DNA of 43,202 nucleotides. Source: an uncultured bacterium. Its GTDB lineage: Bacteria; Cyanobacteriota; Vampirovibrionia; Gastranaerophilales; Gastranaerophilaceae. The stretch is from NCBI GenBank assembly GCA_902794035.1, contig CADBFN010000015.1, positions 1-43,202 of the forward strand, in the 5' to 3' direction. Positions 15,953-22,917 of this stretch are shown one piece after another (positions within the stretch are counted from its first letter, which is position 1; each line of letters opens with the position of its first letter). A model generated the notes under the pieces. It was not told the origin of the DNA. It worked only from the letters and a program-made list of their open reading frames with translations, and searched no databases. A program made the position numbers and the translations under genes.

Positions 15953-16002
15953 GTGCATTAAAATGCACGAGAATAATTAATTTTAAACGCAATTAATAAT
16001 TC
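15953..16002. terminator. Two adjacent hairpins between convergent genes
   Basis: GTGCATT (15953-15959) pairs perfectly with AATGCAC (15962-15968). GAATAATTAATT (about 15971-15982) pairs with AATTAATAATTC (15991-16002) with one mismatch. They lie directly after the hemW stop codon and 110 bases after the SNF2 stop, so they probably serve as a bidirectional transcription end. T runs are weak. Confidence 0.4.
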
Positions 16003-17106
16003 TTATTCCAAAAAGTCCGCAAGAATTGTATTGCTTACCAGCGCTCCGTTTGGTGTGAGCTTATATCCTTTTGAAGTTTTTTCAATAAGGTGTAGTTTTT
16101 CATATTTTTCTAATATTTTTGAATATTTTTTTTCAAAATTTATACCAAATTTTGAACTAATATTTGCGGTATCAATACCATCCATTTTGCGAAAACCTAA
16201 AAATATTTCTTCTTCCAGCTTGTCTTTATAGGTTTCTATTCGCTCTTGTGCTCTTTCTAAAGGATTTTTTATATAATCTTCTATCGAAATTTTGTTGCCG
16301 TACCTGACACCATTTATGTAACCGTGAGCCGCAACTCCAAAACCATAGTATTCTTTGTTATTCCAATAGTTTAAATTGTGTCCGGATTCATATCCTGCAA
16401 GTGAAAAATTACTGATTTCATAATGCCTGAAATTCATTGATTTTAAAAATTCTACGGCATTTAAGTACATATTTGCCTGAGTATCATCATCTGCGATATT
16501 TTCAGGTCTGTTATTATAAAAATAAGACCCGCTTTCAATCGATAACCCATATAACGAAATATGTTTAACCCCTAATTGAACAGCTTTTTTCAAATCCTGC
16601 AAAAACATCTGTTCACTTTGATTTGGCAAGCCGTATATAAAATCAAGGCTTATATTTTCAAACCCGGCATTTTGTGCATTTTTTACCGCGGATATAATTT
16701 GCTGCGAATTATGCCTGCGATTAATTTGTTTTAAAATTTTATCATCGAAGCTTTGAGCTCCGATACTGATTCTGTTTATTCCGAAATCATATAAAGAACG
16801 TAAATAATCAAAATTCAGCCCGTCAGAATTTATACCGTCAGGGTTTAATTCCGTTGTGATTTCAGTATTTGGAGATATATTAAAATGCTTTATTAAATTG
16901 TTAAATTCCTCAGGCTCCAGAAGAGATGGAGTTCCGCCTCCAAAATACAACGTGTTAAGTGGTTCATTATTATATATTGAATTTATTTCTTTTTCTAAAA
17001 TTTTCAGATAATCTTTTTTTAATTCCAATTTTGGGTAAGAAATAAATGAGCAATAATGACATTTTGACTTGCAAAATGGTATATGAATATAAACATTGTT
17101 TGGCAT
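16003..17106 (-). CDS. hemW: Radical SAM heme chaperone HemW (coproporphyrinogen III oxidase-like)
   Basis: A 367-residue HemW-family protein. 'FCKSKCHYC' places C12, C16 and C19 in the CxxxCxxC radical-SAM cluster motif. 'LYFGGGTPS' (SAM binding), 'ELNPDG', 'RISIGAQSFDDKIL', 'DFIYGLPNQS' and 'HNLNYWNNKEYYGFGVAAHGY' are hallmark stretches of HemW. True HemN oxygen-independent coproporphyrinogen oxidases are longer (about 450) and differ at the N-terminus, so the heme chaperone role is the better call. HemW binds heme and delivers it to respiratory enzymes. A minus-strand TATAAT (17118-17113) ends only 7 bases before the ATG and there is no Shine-Dalgarno, so the mRNA is probably leaderless. 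Confidence 0.92.
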   Translation of the reverse strand: MPNNVYIHIPFCKSKCHYCSFISYPKLELKKDYLKILEKEINSIYNNEPLNTLYFGGGTPSLLEPEEFNNLIKHFNISPNTEITTELNPDGINSDGLNFDYLRSLYDFGINRISIGAQSFDDKILKQINRRHNSQQIISAVKNAQNAGFENISLDFIYGLPNQSEQMFLQDLKKAVQLGVKHISLYGLSIESGSYFYNNRPENIADDDTQANMYLNAVEFLKSMNFRHYEISNFSLAGYESGHNLNYWNNKEYYGFGVAAHGYINGVRYGNKISIEDYIKNPLERAQERIETYKDKLEEEIFLGFRKMDGIDTANISSKFGINFEKKYSKILEKYEKLHLIEKTSKGYKLTPNGALVSNTILADFLE

Positions 17107-17112
17107 AGAATT

Positions 17113-17177
17113 ATTATAGCAAAAATTTTGAATTTAATTTATGCATTCTTACTTTTTGGAATAAGATATGTTATAAT
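17113..17177. promoter_or_regulatory. Divergent promoters between hemW and the methyltransferase gene
   Basis: Minus strand: TATAAT at 17118-17113, adjacent to the hemW ATG. Plus strand: TTACTT (17149-17154), 17 bases, TATAAT (17172-17177) preceded by TGT, an extended -10. Confidence 0.5.
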
Positions 17178-17201
17178 TTTTATGCTTAAGGGAGAGTATA
17201 T

Positions 17202-18293
17202 ATGGCAGAAGTTACTAACAAAGATATTTTAAAACATTATTTGTCGTCTGTTTTGGTTTATGGGGTTGTTCTTTTGATTTTATTTATAACTCCTTTGTTT
17301 AACCAGAACATAAGTAATCCATGGGTTAGTTATTTATCTTTTTTGATTTTATATTATATATGCTATGTAATTTTTGCTTATCCGATTTATATAAAAATAA
17401 GACCTCAATCTGTTTTATATTCAAGGAATGTAGTTATAACAGAATATTTTAAACGTATTTTTGTAAAATCAGATGATACAGAGCAAAAATTAAATAACCT
17501 GAATTTAAAAGAAGAAGAAAAACAGGCATTTACCATACTTTTTATAAAAACTTTCTTCGGGGTTTATTCATTAAGTTTGTTATTTAATAAATTTATACCT
17601 CAAATGGGATATAATATAGATTTTTTAAATGAAATGTTTTCTCAAAGTATGCAATATATTCAGGCAGAAGGCATATTAGGCGGAATAATACAATATATTG
17701 ATGATACTGCCGATATGTGGCTGAGTTTGATGTTTACCGTAACAACTTTTGTTTTTGCTTTCAGTTATTTAACAGAAGCCGATTTTCTTAAAAACAGGAT
17801 AAAATATGCCGATACAACCCCTTTGGGAATTTTGAGTTGTCTAATGTGTTTTTATCCTTTTATAATGATTACCGAAAAATTAATACCTGTTCAGATGCAG
17901 GAGCTTGTACCGATTGATAATTTGTACTTGCGAATAAGCATATATATACTTGTAATACTTGCGAATTTTATATCTATGATTGCAATTTTGAGGCTTGGAA
18001 CTAAATCTTCAAACCTCACTAACAGAGGAGTTGTAACAGGATTTCCATACAATATTGTAAGACATCCTGATTATGCAATGCAAATTTTGTATGTAATTCT
18101 GACTATGATTCCTTTATATGCCGCAGGAGATTTGAATTTTCTTGGGGATATTGTCCTGACAATCGGTATGATTTGCTGGATTTTTGTTTATGTAATAAGA
18201 GCAGTAACTGAGGAGCGTAATCTTATAAAAGATGATGATTACAAAGCATATTGCCAAAAAGTAAAATACAGATTTATCCCAAAATTATATTAA
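17202..18293 (+). CDS. Membrane-bound ICMT/phospholipid-methyltransferase-like protein
   Basis: A 363-residue polytopic membrane protein. The last 90 residues carry the signature of the isoprenylcysteine carboxyl methyltransferase / phospholipid N-methyltransferase (PEMT) / NnrU superfamily: 'GFPYNIVRHPDYAMQIL' (R287, H288, P289) followed about 45 residues later by 'TEERNLIKDDDYKAYCQKV' (E337, E338, R339) and 'RFIPKLY'. These residues bind S-adenosylmethionine in ICMT-type enzymes. About seven hydrophobic segments are visible, more than the minimal bacterial ICMT-like proteins, because an extra region of about 200 residues precedes the catalytic part. Substrate unknown; a small-molecule thiol, isoprenoid or lipid is possible. 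A GGGAGAG ribosome site and an extended -10 promoter lie upstream. Confidence 0.75.
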   Translation: MAEVTNKDILKHYLSSVLVYGVVLLILFITPLFNQNISNPWVSYLSFLILYYICYVIFAYPIYIKIRPQSVLYSRNVVITEYFKRIFVKSDDTEQKLNNLNLKEEEKQAFTILFIKTFFGVYSLSLLFNKFIPQMGYNIDFLNEMFSQSMQYIQAEGILGGIIQYIDDTADMWLSLMFTVTTFVFAFSYLTEADFLKNRIKYADTTPLGILSCLMCFYPFIMITEKLIPVQMQELVPIDNLYLRISIYILVILANFISMIAILRLGTKSSNLTNRGVVTGFPYNIVRHPDYAMQILYVILTMIPLYAAGDLNFLGDIVLTIGMICWIFVYVIRAVTEERNLIKDDDYKAYCQKVKYRFIPKLY

Positions 18294-18300
18294 TCGGTTA

Positions 18301-18360
18301 TTGAAAAATATAAAAAAAACTGATACACTTGATTTTGATGTCGGTACTGCTATGCCGACA
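18301..18360 (+). promoter_or_regulatory. aroC promoter and leader hairpin
   Basis: TTGAAA (18301-18306), 17-base spacer, TACACT (18324-18329), then a hairpin TGTCGG (18339-18344) with CCGACA (18355-18360) in the presumed leader. No T run follows, so it is not a terminator; its role is unknown. Confidence 0.4.
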
Positions 18361-18391
18361 GGCAATTGAACGTAATTGAAAAGGCAAAATA

Positions 18392-19441
18392 ATGGAAAAA
18401 TTCAGATTTTTAACTTCAGGTGAAAGCCATGGTAAATGTCTAACAGCCATAATAGAAGGCATCCCTGCAGGTTTGGATATTGATATTGATTTTATAAATA
18501 ACGAATTAAAGCGCCGCCAGCAGGGTTATGGACGCGGCGACAGAATGAAAATTGAAAGCGATACGGTTGAAATAGTTTCAGGGGTGCGTTTTGGTAAAAC
18601 TTTGGGTTCTCCGGTTACGCTTGTTATAAGGAATAGAGATTTTGAAAACTGGCAAAAAATTATGAGTGCCTCTCCTGATGATAAAACTGATGACAAATCA
18701 TTTTCAATATATCGCCCGGGGCACGCAGATTATGCCGGCTCAATAAAATATAATCAAAAGGATTTACGCAACATTCTTGAACGTTCAAGCGCCAGAAAAA
18801 CCGCCATTGAGGTGGCAGTTGGGGCGGTTGCAAAACTTTTGCTCAAAGTTTTGGGAATAACAGGGACAAGTGAGGTTACTCAAATCGGAACTGCCTGCTG
18901 TCCTGATAAATTTCATCAGGAAATTGATTTGGTAAAAGAAAAAGGAGATAGTGTCGGCGGGAAATTTGTGGTTGTGTATAAAAATATTCCTGTAGGTTTG
19001 GGCTCTTATGTTCATTGGGACAGGGGTATAGACGGAAGACTTGCACAAGCAGTAATGAGTATTCCTGCCGTAAAGACTGTTGAAATAGGGGATAATCCTT
19101 TAGGGCTTTGCGGAAGCCAATATCATGATGAATTTGAAATAAAAGACGGTGAAGTATGCAGAAAATCAAATCACGCAGGCGGGATTGAAGGCGGAATTAC
19201 AAACGGACAGGATTTGGTAATTTCAGCCGTTATGAAACCTATACCAACAATGATTTCACCGTTAAATTCGGTAGATTCTCAAACAGGTGAAAACGCTCAG
19301 GCTCATTATGAAAGATCAGATGTCTGTGCAGTTGAGTCCTGTGCAGTTGTTGCAGAAGCCAGAGTCGCGTGGATATTAGCAAACGAAATCCTTTTAAAAT
19401 ACGGAGCCGATTCTGTTGAAGAACTGAAAAACAGAATTTAA
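18392..19441 (+). CDS. aroC: Chorismate synthase
   Basis: Chorismate synthase converts 5-enolpyruvylshikimate-3-phosphate to chorismate, the last shikimate-pathway step, and needs reduced FMN. At 349 residues it has standard length. 'LTSGESHGK' (G10-H13 region), 'RRQQGYGRGDRMKIE', 'YRPGHADYAGSIKY' and 'ERSSARKTA' are signature stretches; near the end 'NGQDLVISAVMKPIPT' and 'ERSDVCAVESCAVVAEA' complete the active site. No other aro gene is adjacent. It marks the last clearly chromosomal gene before the prophage-derived segment; its stop codon is only about 20 bases from the first phage-derived sequence. Confidence 0.97.
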   Translation: MEKFRFLTSGESHGKCLTAIIEGIPAGLDIDIDFINNELKRRQQGYGRGDRMKIESDTVEIVSGVRFGKTLGSPVTLVIRNRDFENWQKIMSASPDDKTDDKSFSIYRPGHADYAGSIKYNQKDLRNILERSSARKTAIEVAVGAVAKLLLKVLGITGTSEVTQIGTACCPDKFHQEIDLVKEKGDSVGGKFVVVYKNIPVGLGSYVHWDRGIDGRLAQAVMSIPAVKTVEIGDNPLGLCGSQYHDEFEIKDGEVCRKSNHAGGIEGGITNGQDLVISAVMKPIPTMISPLNSVDSQTGENAQAHYERSDVCAVESCAVVAEARVAWILANEILLKYGADSVEELKNRI

Positions 19442-19446
19442 CTTTA

Positions 19447-19629
19447 TTAACAATGTTTTTTATTCGCATTAACAAGTTTCGCAACATTGTTATCAATATT
19501 AGTTTTCATATGTGCAACCTGAGTATCAAGCTGCTTTATCTTTGTATCAAATTGCGGTTTTAAATATTCTACTGCCTGTCCGTTGCCGCTATTTATCGCC
19601 TGATATATTTGTATTGCAATCGGTGCAAG
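19447..19629 (-). pseudogene. Fragment of the toxin core gene
   Basis: Bases 19463-19629 copy 22349-22515 with six mismatches in 167 and no indels. In the same frame it encodes residues equivalent to 109-164 of the 443-residue toxin-like protein ('LAPIAIQIYQAINSGNGQAV'), then runs to a stop at 19447-19449. It has no start codon or ribosome site. It is probably a relic of recombination that delivered the displaced toxin cassette. Confidence 0.8.
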
Positions 19630-19657
19630 CCTAATTACTTGTTAAGATTAAATATTA

Positions 19658-20377
19658 TTAATAGGAAGAATAATAATAAATAATTTCGTGCGTTTTTCTA
19701 TTTACAACTATCCCATAGCTATAACCTCTATGGACTTCCAATGAGTCTCCCAATATATAATAAATATCATCTTTATCTCGTCCCCTGCCACGCGGAGGAT
19801 GACCGGTGTATTTGTCACCAGTAATTATTGTAGTATATTGATAATTTTTTAATTCATTATTTATATACTCATCATCAATTTTAAATTTCAAATATTCTTC
19901 AACATCGCCATGAAACAAATAATTTCGATACAATTCAACATTAGTAGCATTTGGGGGAATTACATCAGGGAAATGAGATGTTTCTGAAGTTTTATTTTCT
20001 GCAAATTTATTGTATTCAGATATTGGTCTTATCGGATTGTATGGTTCTTTTTTGTCCATGTAATCTTCATAAATAACGTAACATCTTGATATTGCCAGAT
20101 GAAAAAATATTAAGGCACAAATTAAAAAATATGATAAAATTTTCAATAATTGTGAATTTTTACCGTTATATTTTTTTGCCACAAAAAATATAACAATAAT
20201 CAATATAGCCGGGGTAAAAAACAACACTATAAACAAATTTATAACTAAAATATTCAAAATAAATGATTGAGTTAATAATGCGGGGAACCATAGCAGAGTG
20301 ATTATTCCAAACAATGTTGAAATTAAAACCGCACCAATTAAGAAACAATAATCAAGTATTTTTAATATTAATTTCAT
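19658..20377 (-). CDS. Membrane protein, candidate immunity protein of the displaced toxin cassette
   Basis: A 239-residue protein with three hydrophobic segments in the first 110 residues ('CFLIGAVLISTLFGIITLLW', 'ILNILVINLFIVLFFTPAIL' and one near 85-105), then a soluble domain of about 130 residues ending 'KTHEIIYYYSSY'. I do not recognise a named family. It lies immediately downstream of the displaced toxin tip at 20438-20761, exactly as the 153-residue membrane protein lies downstream of the complete toxin; this toxin-then-small-membrane-protein order is typical of polymorphic toxin and immunity pairs. A TATAAT box (20390-20385) sits 7 bases before the ATG and no Shine-Dalgarno is visible, so it may be expressed from its own leaderless transcript, a sensible arrangement for an immunity gene. 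Function is inferred from context only. Confidence 0.6.
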   Translation of the reverse strand: MKLILKILDYCFLIGAVLISTLFGIITLLWFPALLTQSFILNILVINLFIVLFFTPAILIIVIFFVAKKYNGKNSQLLKILSYFLICALIFFHLAISRCYVIYEDYMDKKEPYNPIRPISEYNKFAENKTSETSHFPDVIPPNATNVELYRNYLFHGDVEEYLKFKIDDEYINNELKNYQYTTIITGDKYTGHPPRGRGRDKDDIYYILGDSLEVHRGYSYGIVVNRKTHEIIYYYSSY

Positions 20378-20396
20378 ATGTTAAATTATACACAAA

Positions 20397-20430
20397 ATTA
20401 TACCAATGGGTATTACCCCATTGGTATAAT
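20397..20430 (-). terminator. Perfect 14-bp inverted repeat between toxin tip and membrane protein genes
   Basis: attataccaatggg (20397-20410) pairs with cccattggtataat (20417-20430) around a 6-base loop. On the minus strand it follows the stop codon of the 107-residue gene and is followed by TTTTG, so it is a likely terminator; being symmetrical it could also be a protein binding site. Confidence 0.6.
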
Positions 20431-20437
20431 TCTTAAA

Positions 20438-20761
20438 TTATAATTTAAATTCAATTGGAATTAGAGAATAATATTTTTGCAAAATATGAATTTCTTGTAA
20501 AAAATAAGCGGGATTATTAATACCATATAATTCTAAATTTTTAAAGTTGTCTTCGAGTTTTTCCCAATCGAAATCATAAATATCAATCAATGTACCCTTA
20601 AAAACGCCGTTTTCTATGTGTGGGTTAATTATTGTATAATTACCAATTGAATATTGAAGATTTTTATCCGTATCAATTCCCAATCCGGTAATACATTTTG
20701 CATCAGGATTTTTGGTTAATTCTTTACGAATATCATTCTGCAACTGTTCCAAATTAGACAA
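20438..20761 (-). CDS. Displaced toxin tip (homologous to the C-terminus of the 443-residue toxin-like protein)
   Basis: A 107-residue open frame from a TTG codon. Its C-terminal 65 residues match the end of the 443-residue protein at 21508-22839: 'INPHIENGVFKGTLIDIYDFDW' here against 'YNPQITPDGYFKGIIVDYYDFEY' there, and both end in an 'I..IFEKL / IPIEFKL' strand. The same frame continues upstream past a single TAA (20767-20765) into sequence that matches the preceding part of the toxin. It therefore looks like an orphan toxin cassette with a nonsense codon and not a normal small gene. It could still be translated from the TTG, but no ribosome site is visible. Confidence 0.6.
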   Translation of the reverse strand: MSNLEQLQNDIRKELTKNPDAKCITGLGIDTDKNLQYSIGNYTIINPHIENGVFKGTLIDIYDFDWEKLEDNFKNLELYGINNPAYFLQEIHILQKYYSLIPIEFKL

Positions 20762-20764
20762 CTT

Positions 20765-21034
20765 TTAACTTAGTGGACTTGATTTATCAAATACTATTCC
20801 TTTCATCCCTTTTGGTATAAATGGTTTCATCCCATTTGATTGCAAATAATTATTCAATTGCTCATTAAATATCGGTGGTATCATTGAATATTGAGAGTTG
20901 CTATATGTACCATCAGGTAGATTCAGAGATAAATCCATCAATTGACGTGCTTCTTGATTATGATAATTAGCAATCTCATTTATTGCTTTGGCAAATTGTT
21001 TTGCCTGTATGCTACTAATATTTTTAAAAACTTT
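20765..21034 (-). pseudogene. Upstream half of the displaced toxin cassette, ended by one in-frame stop
   Basis: The frame is open for 89 codons and ends 'KGIVFDKSSPLS' then TAA, directly in frame with the 107-residue toxin tip. 'IPKGMKGIVFDKSSPLS' corresponds to 'IPKDSRGVIYDNNSKQS' in the complete toxin. It has no start codon near its beginning, which abuts the end of the 153-residue membrane protein gene. This is the usual look of a silent alternative tip waiting to be recombined onto a toxin core. Confidence 0.65.
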
Positions 21035-21036
21035 TA

Positions 21037-21498
21037 TTATTTATTTTTGTTTTTAATTTTTAGGTAAATATTATGTACTAATATTACCGAATATATTAGG
21101 CAATATGGAGGAATCACGGCATAATAAAACCATACCCAAAAACGACTGTAACTAAAATCCGTCATTATATGATATTTTTCATATATTATTATTATAAACA
21201 TAACAATACCTAATATAATTGTAGGTAATTTTAATTGATTAAAAAACTTGTCTAAATAACTGCTCCAGTGATTTTTTATTGCCAATATTGTTACAATAAT
21301 TGGTAATAAAAAATATATGATTGGTGTTATAAGCAACAAAATAACAGCAACAATCGCAATAAAATTGGGAATATCTAAACCATTTGCCCCGAGCCCTAAA
21401 CATATGATAAACATCGCAAACCACAATAGTGGCAGCATCATTTCTACCACTATTGCAAATAAATATTTAAAAAATCCTATGAAATCGTCATTTTGCAT
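21037..21498 (-). CDS. Membrane protein, candidate immunity protein of the complete toxin
   Basis: A 153-residue protein with four hydrophobic helices (around residues 10-35, 45-75, 88-108 and 118-145) and a short basic tail 'KIKNKNK'. No family recognised. It starts 9 bases after the toxin stop codon, so it is co-transcribed and probably translationally coupled. In polymorphic toxin loci and in colicins that act on the membrane or on the cell-wall lipid precursor, the immunity protein is a small multi-pass membrane protein, which fits here. The assignment is from position and topology only. Confidence 0.6.
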   Translation of the reverse strand: MQNDDFIGFFKYLFAIVVEMMLPLLWFAMFIICLGLGANGLDIPNFIAIVAVILLLITPIIYFLLPIIVTILAIKNHWSSYLDKFFNQLKLPTIILGIVMFIIIIYEKYHIMTDFSYSRFWVWFYYAVIPPYCLIYSVILVHNIYLKIKNKNK

Positions 21499-21507
21499 AT
21501 AAATATA

Positions 21508-22839
21508 TTACCACAATTTTTCAAAAATTATGTATATATTAAATTGATTTTCAAGTAAGCCTTTTTCTTGCATTTTATATCCCCAATTATTAGCATATAT
21601 AAATATATTCTTTTTAACATCATCTGTATAATCTCGATATTCAAAATCATAATAATCTACAATGATACCTTTAAAATACCCATCTGGAGTGATTTGTGGA
21701 TTATATAATTTGCAATGTTGTAAGCCAGCAAAATTATCTAAACCTTCAAAATTTTGTTTCACAACAAATTCAATATCGTATGCTTTTGGGGTTTTATCAA
21801 TAAGCAGATTTACAAAATTATTTCTTACAAAATTTTGAATTTCCGGAGATCGCCACAACAATTTTGATTGTTTCGAGTTGTTATCATAAATTACCCCTCT
21901 GGAATCTTTTGGAATTCTTACATTATCCATCAATTTTTTTAAACTTTGATTTGTAATTTCTTCTCTTGAATTTAAAATATGTGCGTGGGGATTATTGTTT
22001 GCATATTTAAAATTCTGCATTGCATTTTGTAAATTTGCACCGGCAACAGGCATCATTTTACTACCAACTTTTGTGAATTTATTAACAACTTGTTCTTCTA
22101 ATGTCATCCCGTCTGGATTGTAAAAATTTTTCTGCAAGTTTGTTATAACATTTTGCATTAGGGGATTAGTCATTATTGCTTTGCCTGCGGGGCTTTCACT
22201 TACAAAATTCCCCAACTCATTGGCAACGGATTGAAAATCACCATTATTTGCATGAACTTTAATCCGATTAACAATATTTTTTACCTGTTGATATTCTTGC
22301 CAATCTTTTTGTAGTGGTTCATAGATTTTTGAATACTCAGCTTGATTTTTCGCATTAACAAGTTTCGCAACATTGTTATCAATATTAGTTTTCATATGTG
22401 CGACCTTAGTATCAAGCTGCTTAATCTTTGTATCAAATTGCGGTTTTAAATATTCTACTGCCTGTCCATTACCGCTATTCATCGCCTGATATATTTGTAT
22501 TGCAATCGGTGCAAGTTCTATCCCAACTCCGATAATTGCGCCCAAAGCGCCGCCAATACTTCCGAGAACATCACCTATTCCTCCGGTTGGAAAGCCGACA
22601 TCAACAGACACCCCGCCTTGTAATACGGGTGCAGAATTCATATTCATTGTGGAATTAAAAATGTTGGGGAATAATTTCTCAAAAATATTATGATTTTGTT
22701 CATCAATTACCGGACCCCCCGGATTCTCAGGAACAATAGGCGGAGTTCTGTAATCATTGGTCTCAATGTTTCTGAAATGTTCTCTAACTTGCGTTCCATC
22801 TTGTTTTGTATAAGCATTTATATGTATTTGTTTTTGCAT
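21508..22839 (-). CDS. Polymorphic-toxin-like protein at the 3' end of the virion operon
   Basis: A 443-residue protein. The N-terminus 'HINAYTKQDGTQVREHFR' is a stretch common at the start of phage- and transfer-associated proteins. Residues about 80-120 are Gly-rich and hydrophobic ('GIGDVLGSIGGALGAIIGVG'), a possible membrane-insertion or packing segment. Residues 125-290 are helical and Gln/Asn-rich. From about residue 315 ('VRIPKDSRGVIYDNNSK') to the end is a compact alpha/beta tip with 'YNPQITPDGYFKGIIVDYYDFEY' and 'YANNWGYKMQEKGLL', also found as a displaced cassette at 20438-21034. A variable tip on a constant core, followed by a small membrane protein, indicates a toxin with an immunity partner. 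It starts behind an AGGAAA ribosome site 78 bases after the portal gene. Catalytic residues cannot be assigned; membrane or cell-wall targeting is a guess from the membrane immunity candidate. Confidence 0.65.
   Translation of the reverse strand: MQKQIHINAYTKQDGTQVREHFRNIETNDYRTPPIVPENPGGPVIDEQNHNIFEKLFPNIFNSTMNMNSAPVLQGGVSVDVGFPTGGIGDVLGSIGGALGAIIGVGIELAPIAIQIYQAMNSGNGQAVEYLKPQFDTKIKQLDTKVAHMKTNIDNNVAKLVNAKNQAEYSKIYEPLQKDWQEYQQVKNIVNRIKVHANNGDFQSVANELGNFVSESPAGKAIMTNPLMQNVITNLQKNFYNPDGMTLEEQVVNKFTKVGSKMMPVAGANLQNAMQNFKYANNNPHAHILNSREEITNQSLKKLMDNVRIPKDSRGVIYDNNSKQSKLLWRSPEIQNFVRNNFVNLLIDKTPKAYDIEFVVKQNFEGLDNFAGLQHCKLYNPQITPDGYFKGIIVDYYDFEYRDYTDDVKKNIFIYANNWGYKMQEKGLLENQFNIYIIFEKLW
22349..22515 (-). 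repeat. 167-bp direct repeat, intact copy inside the toxin gene
   Basis: Same orientation as 19463-19629 and 2886 bases away, with 161 of 167 positions identical. It codes residues 109-164 of the toxin core. Recombination between the copies would delete the two membrane genes and the displaced cassette. Confidence 0.9.
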
Positions 22840-22917
22840 TATATTTCCTTTCTGTATTAATCAAAAAAAAACACATCCCGCCAAACCCTCCCGTCACTAT
22901 GTGACACTAAAAAGAGG

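Noticed and set aside
15855-15992. Minus-strand 45-codon open frame just after hemW, ending '..DKMFDEISNFNVWYR'
   Set aside because: Composition is protein-like and it may be a relic, but it has only a TTG or GTG start, no ribosome site, and overlaps two inverted repeats; not enough to call a gene.
19463-22515. Template/variable repeat pair of a diversity-generating retroelement
   Set aside because: The six differences are not concentrated at template adenines, and no reverse transcriptase or accessory gene is present; one copy is simply a gene fragment.
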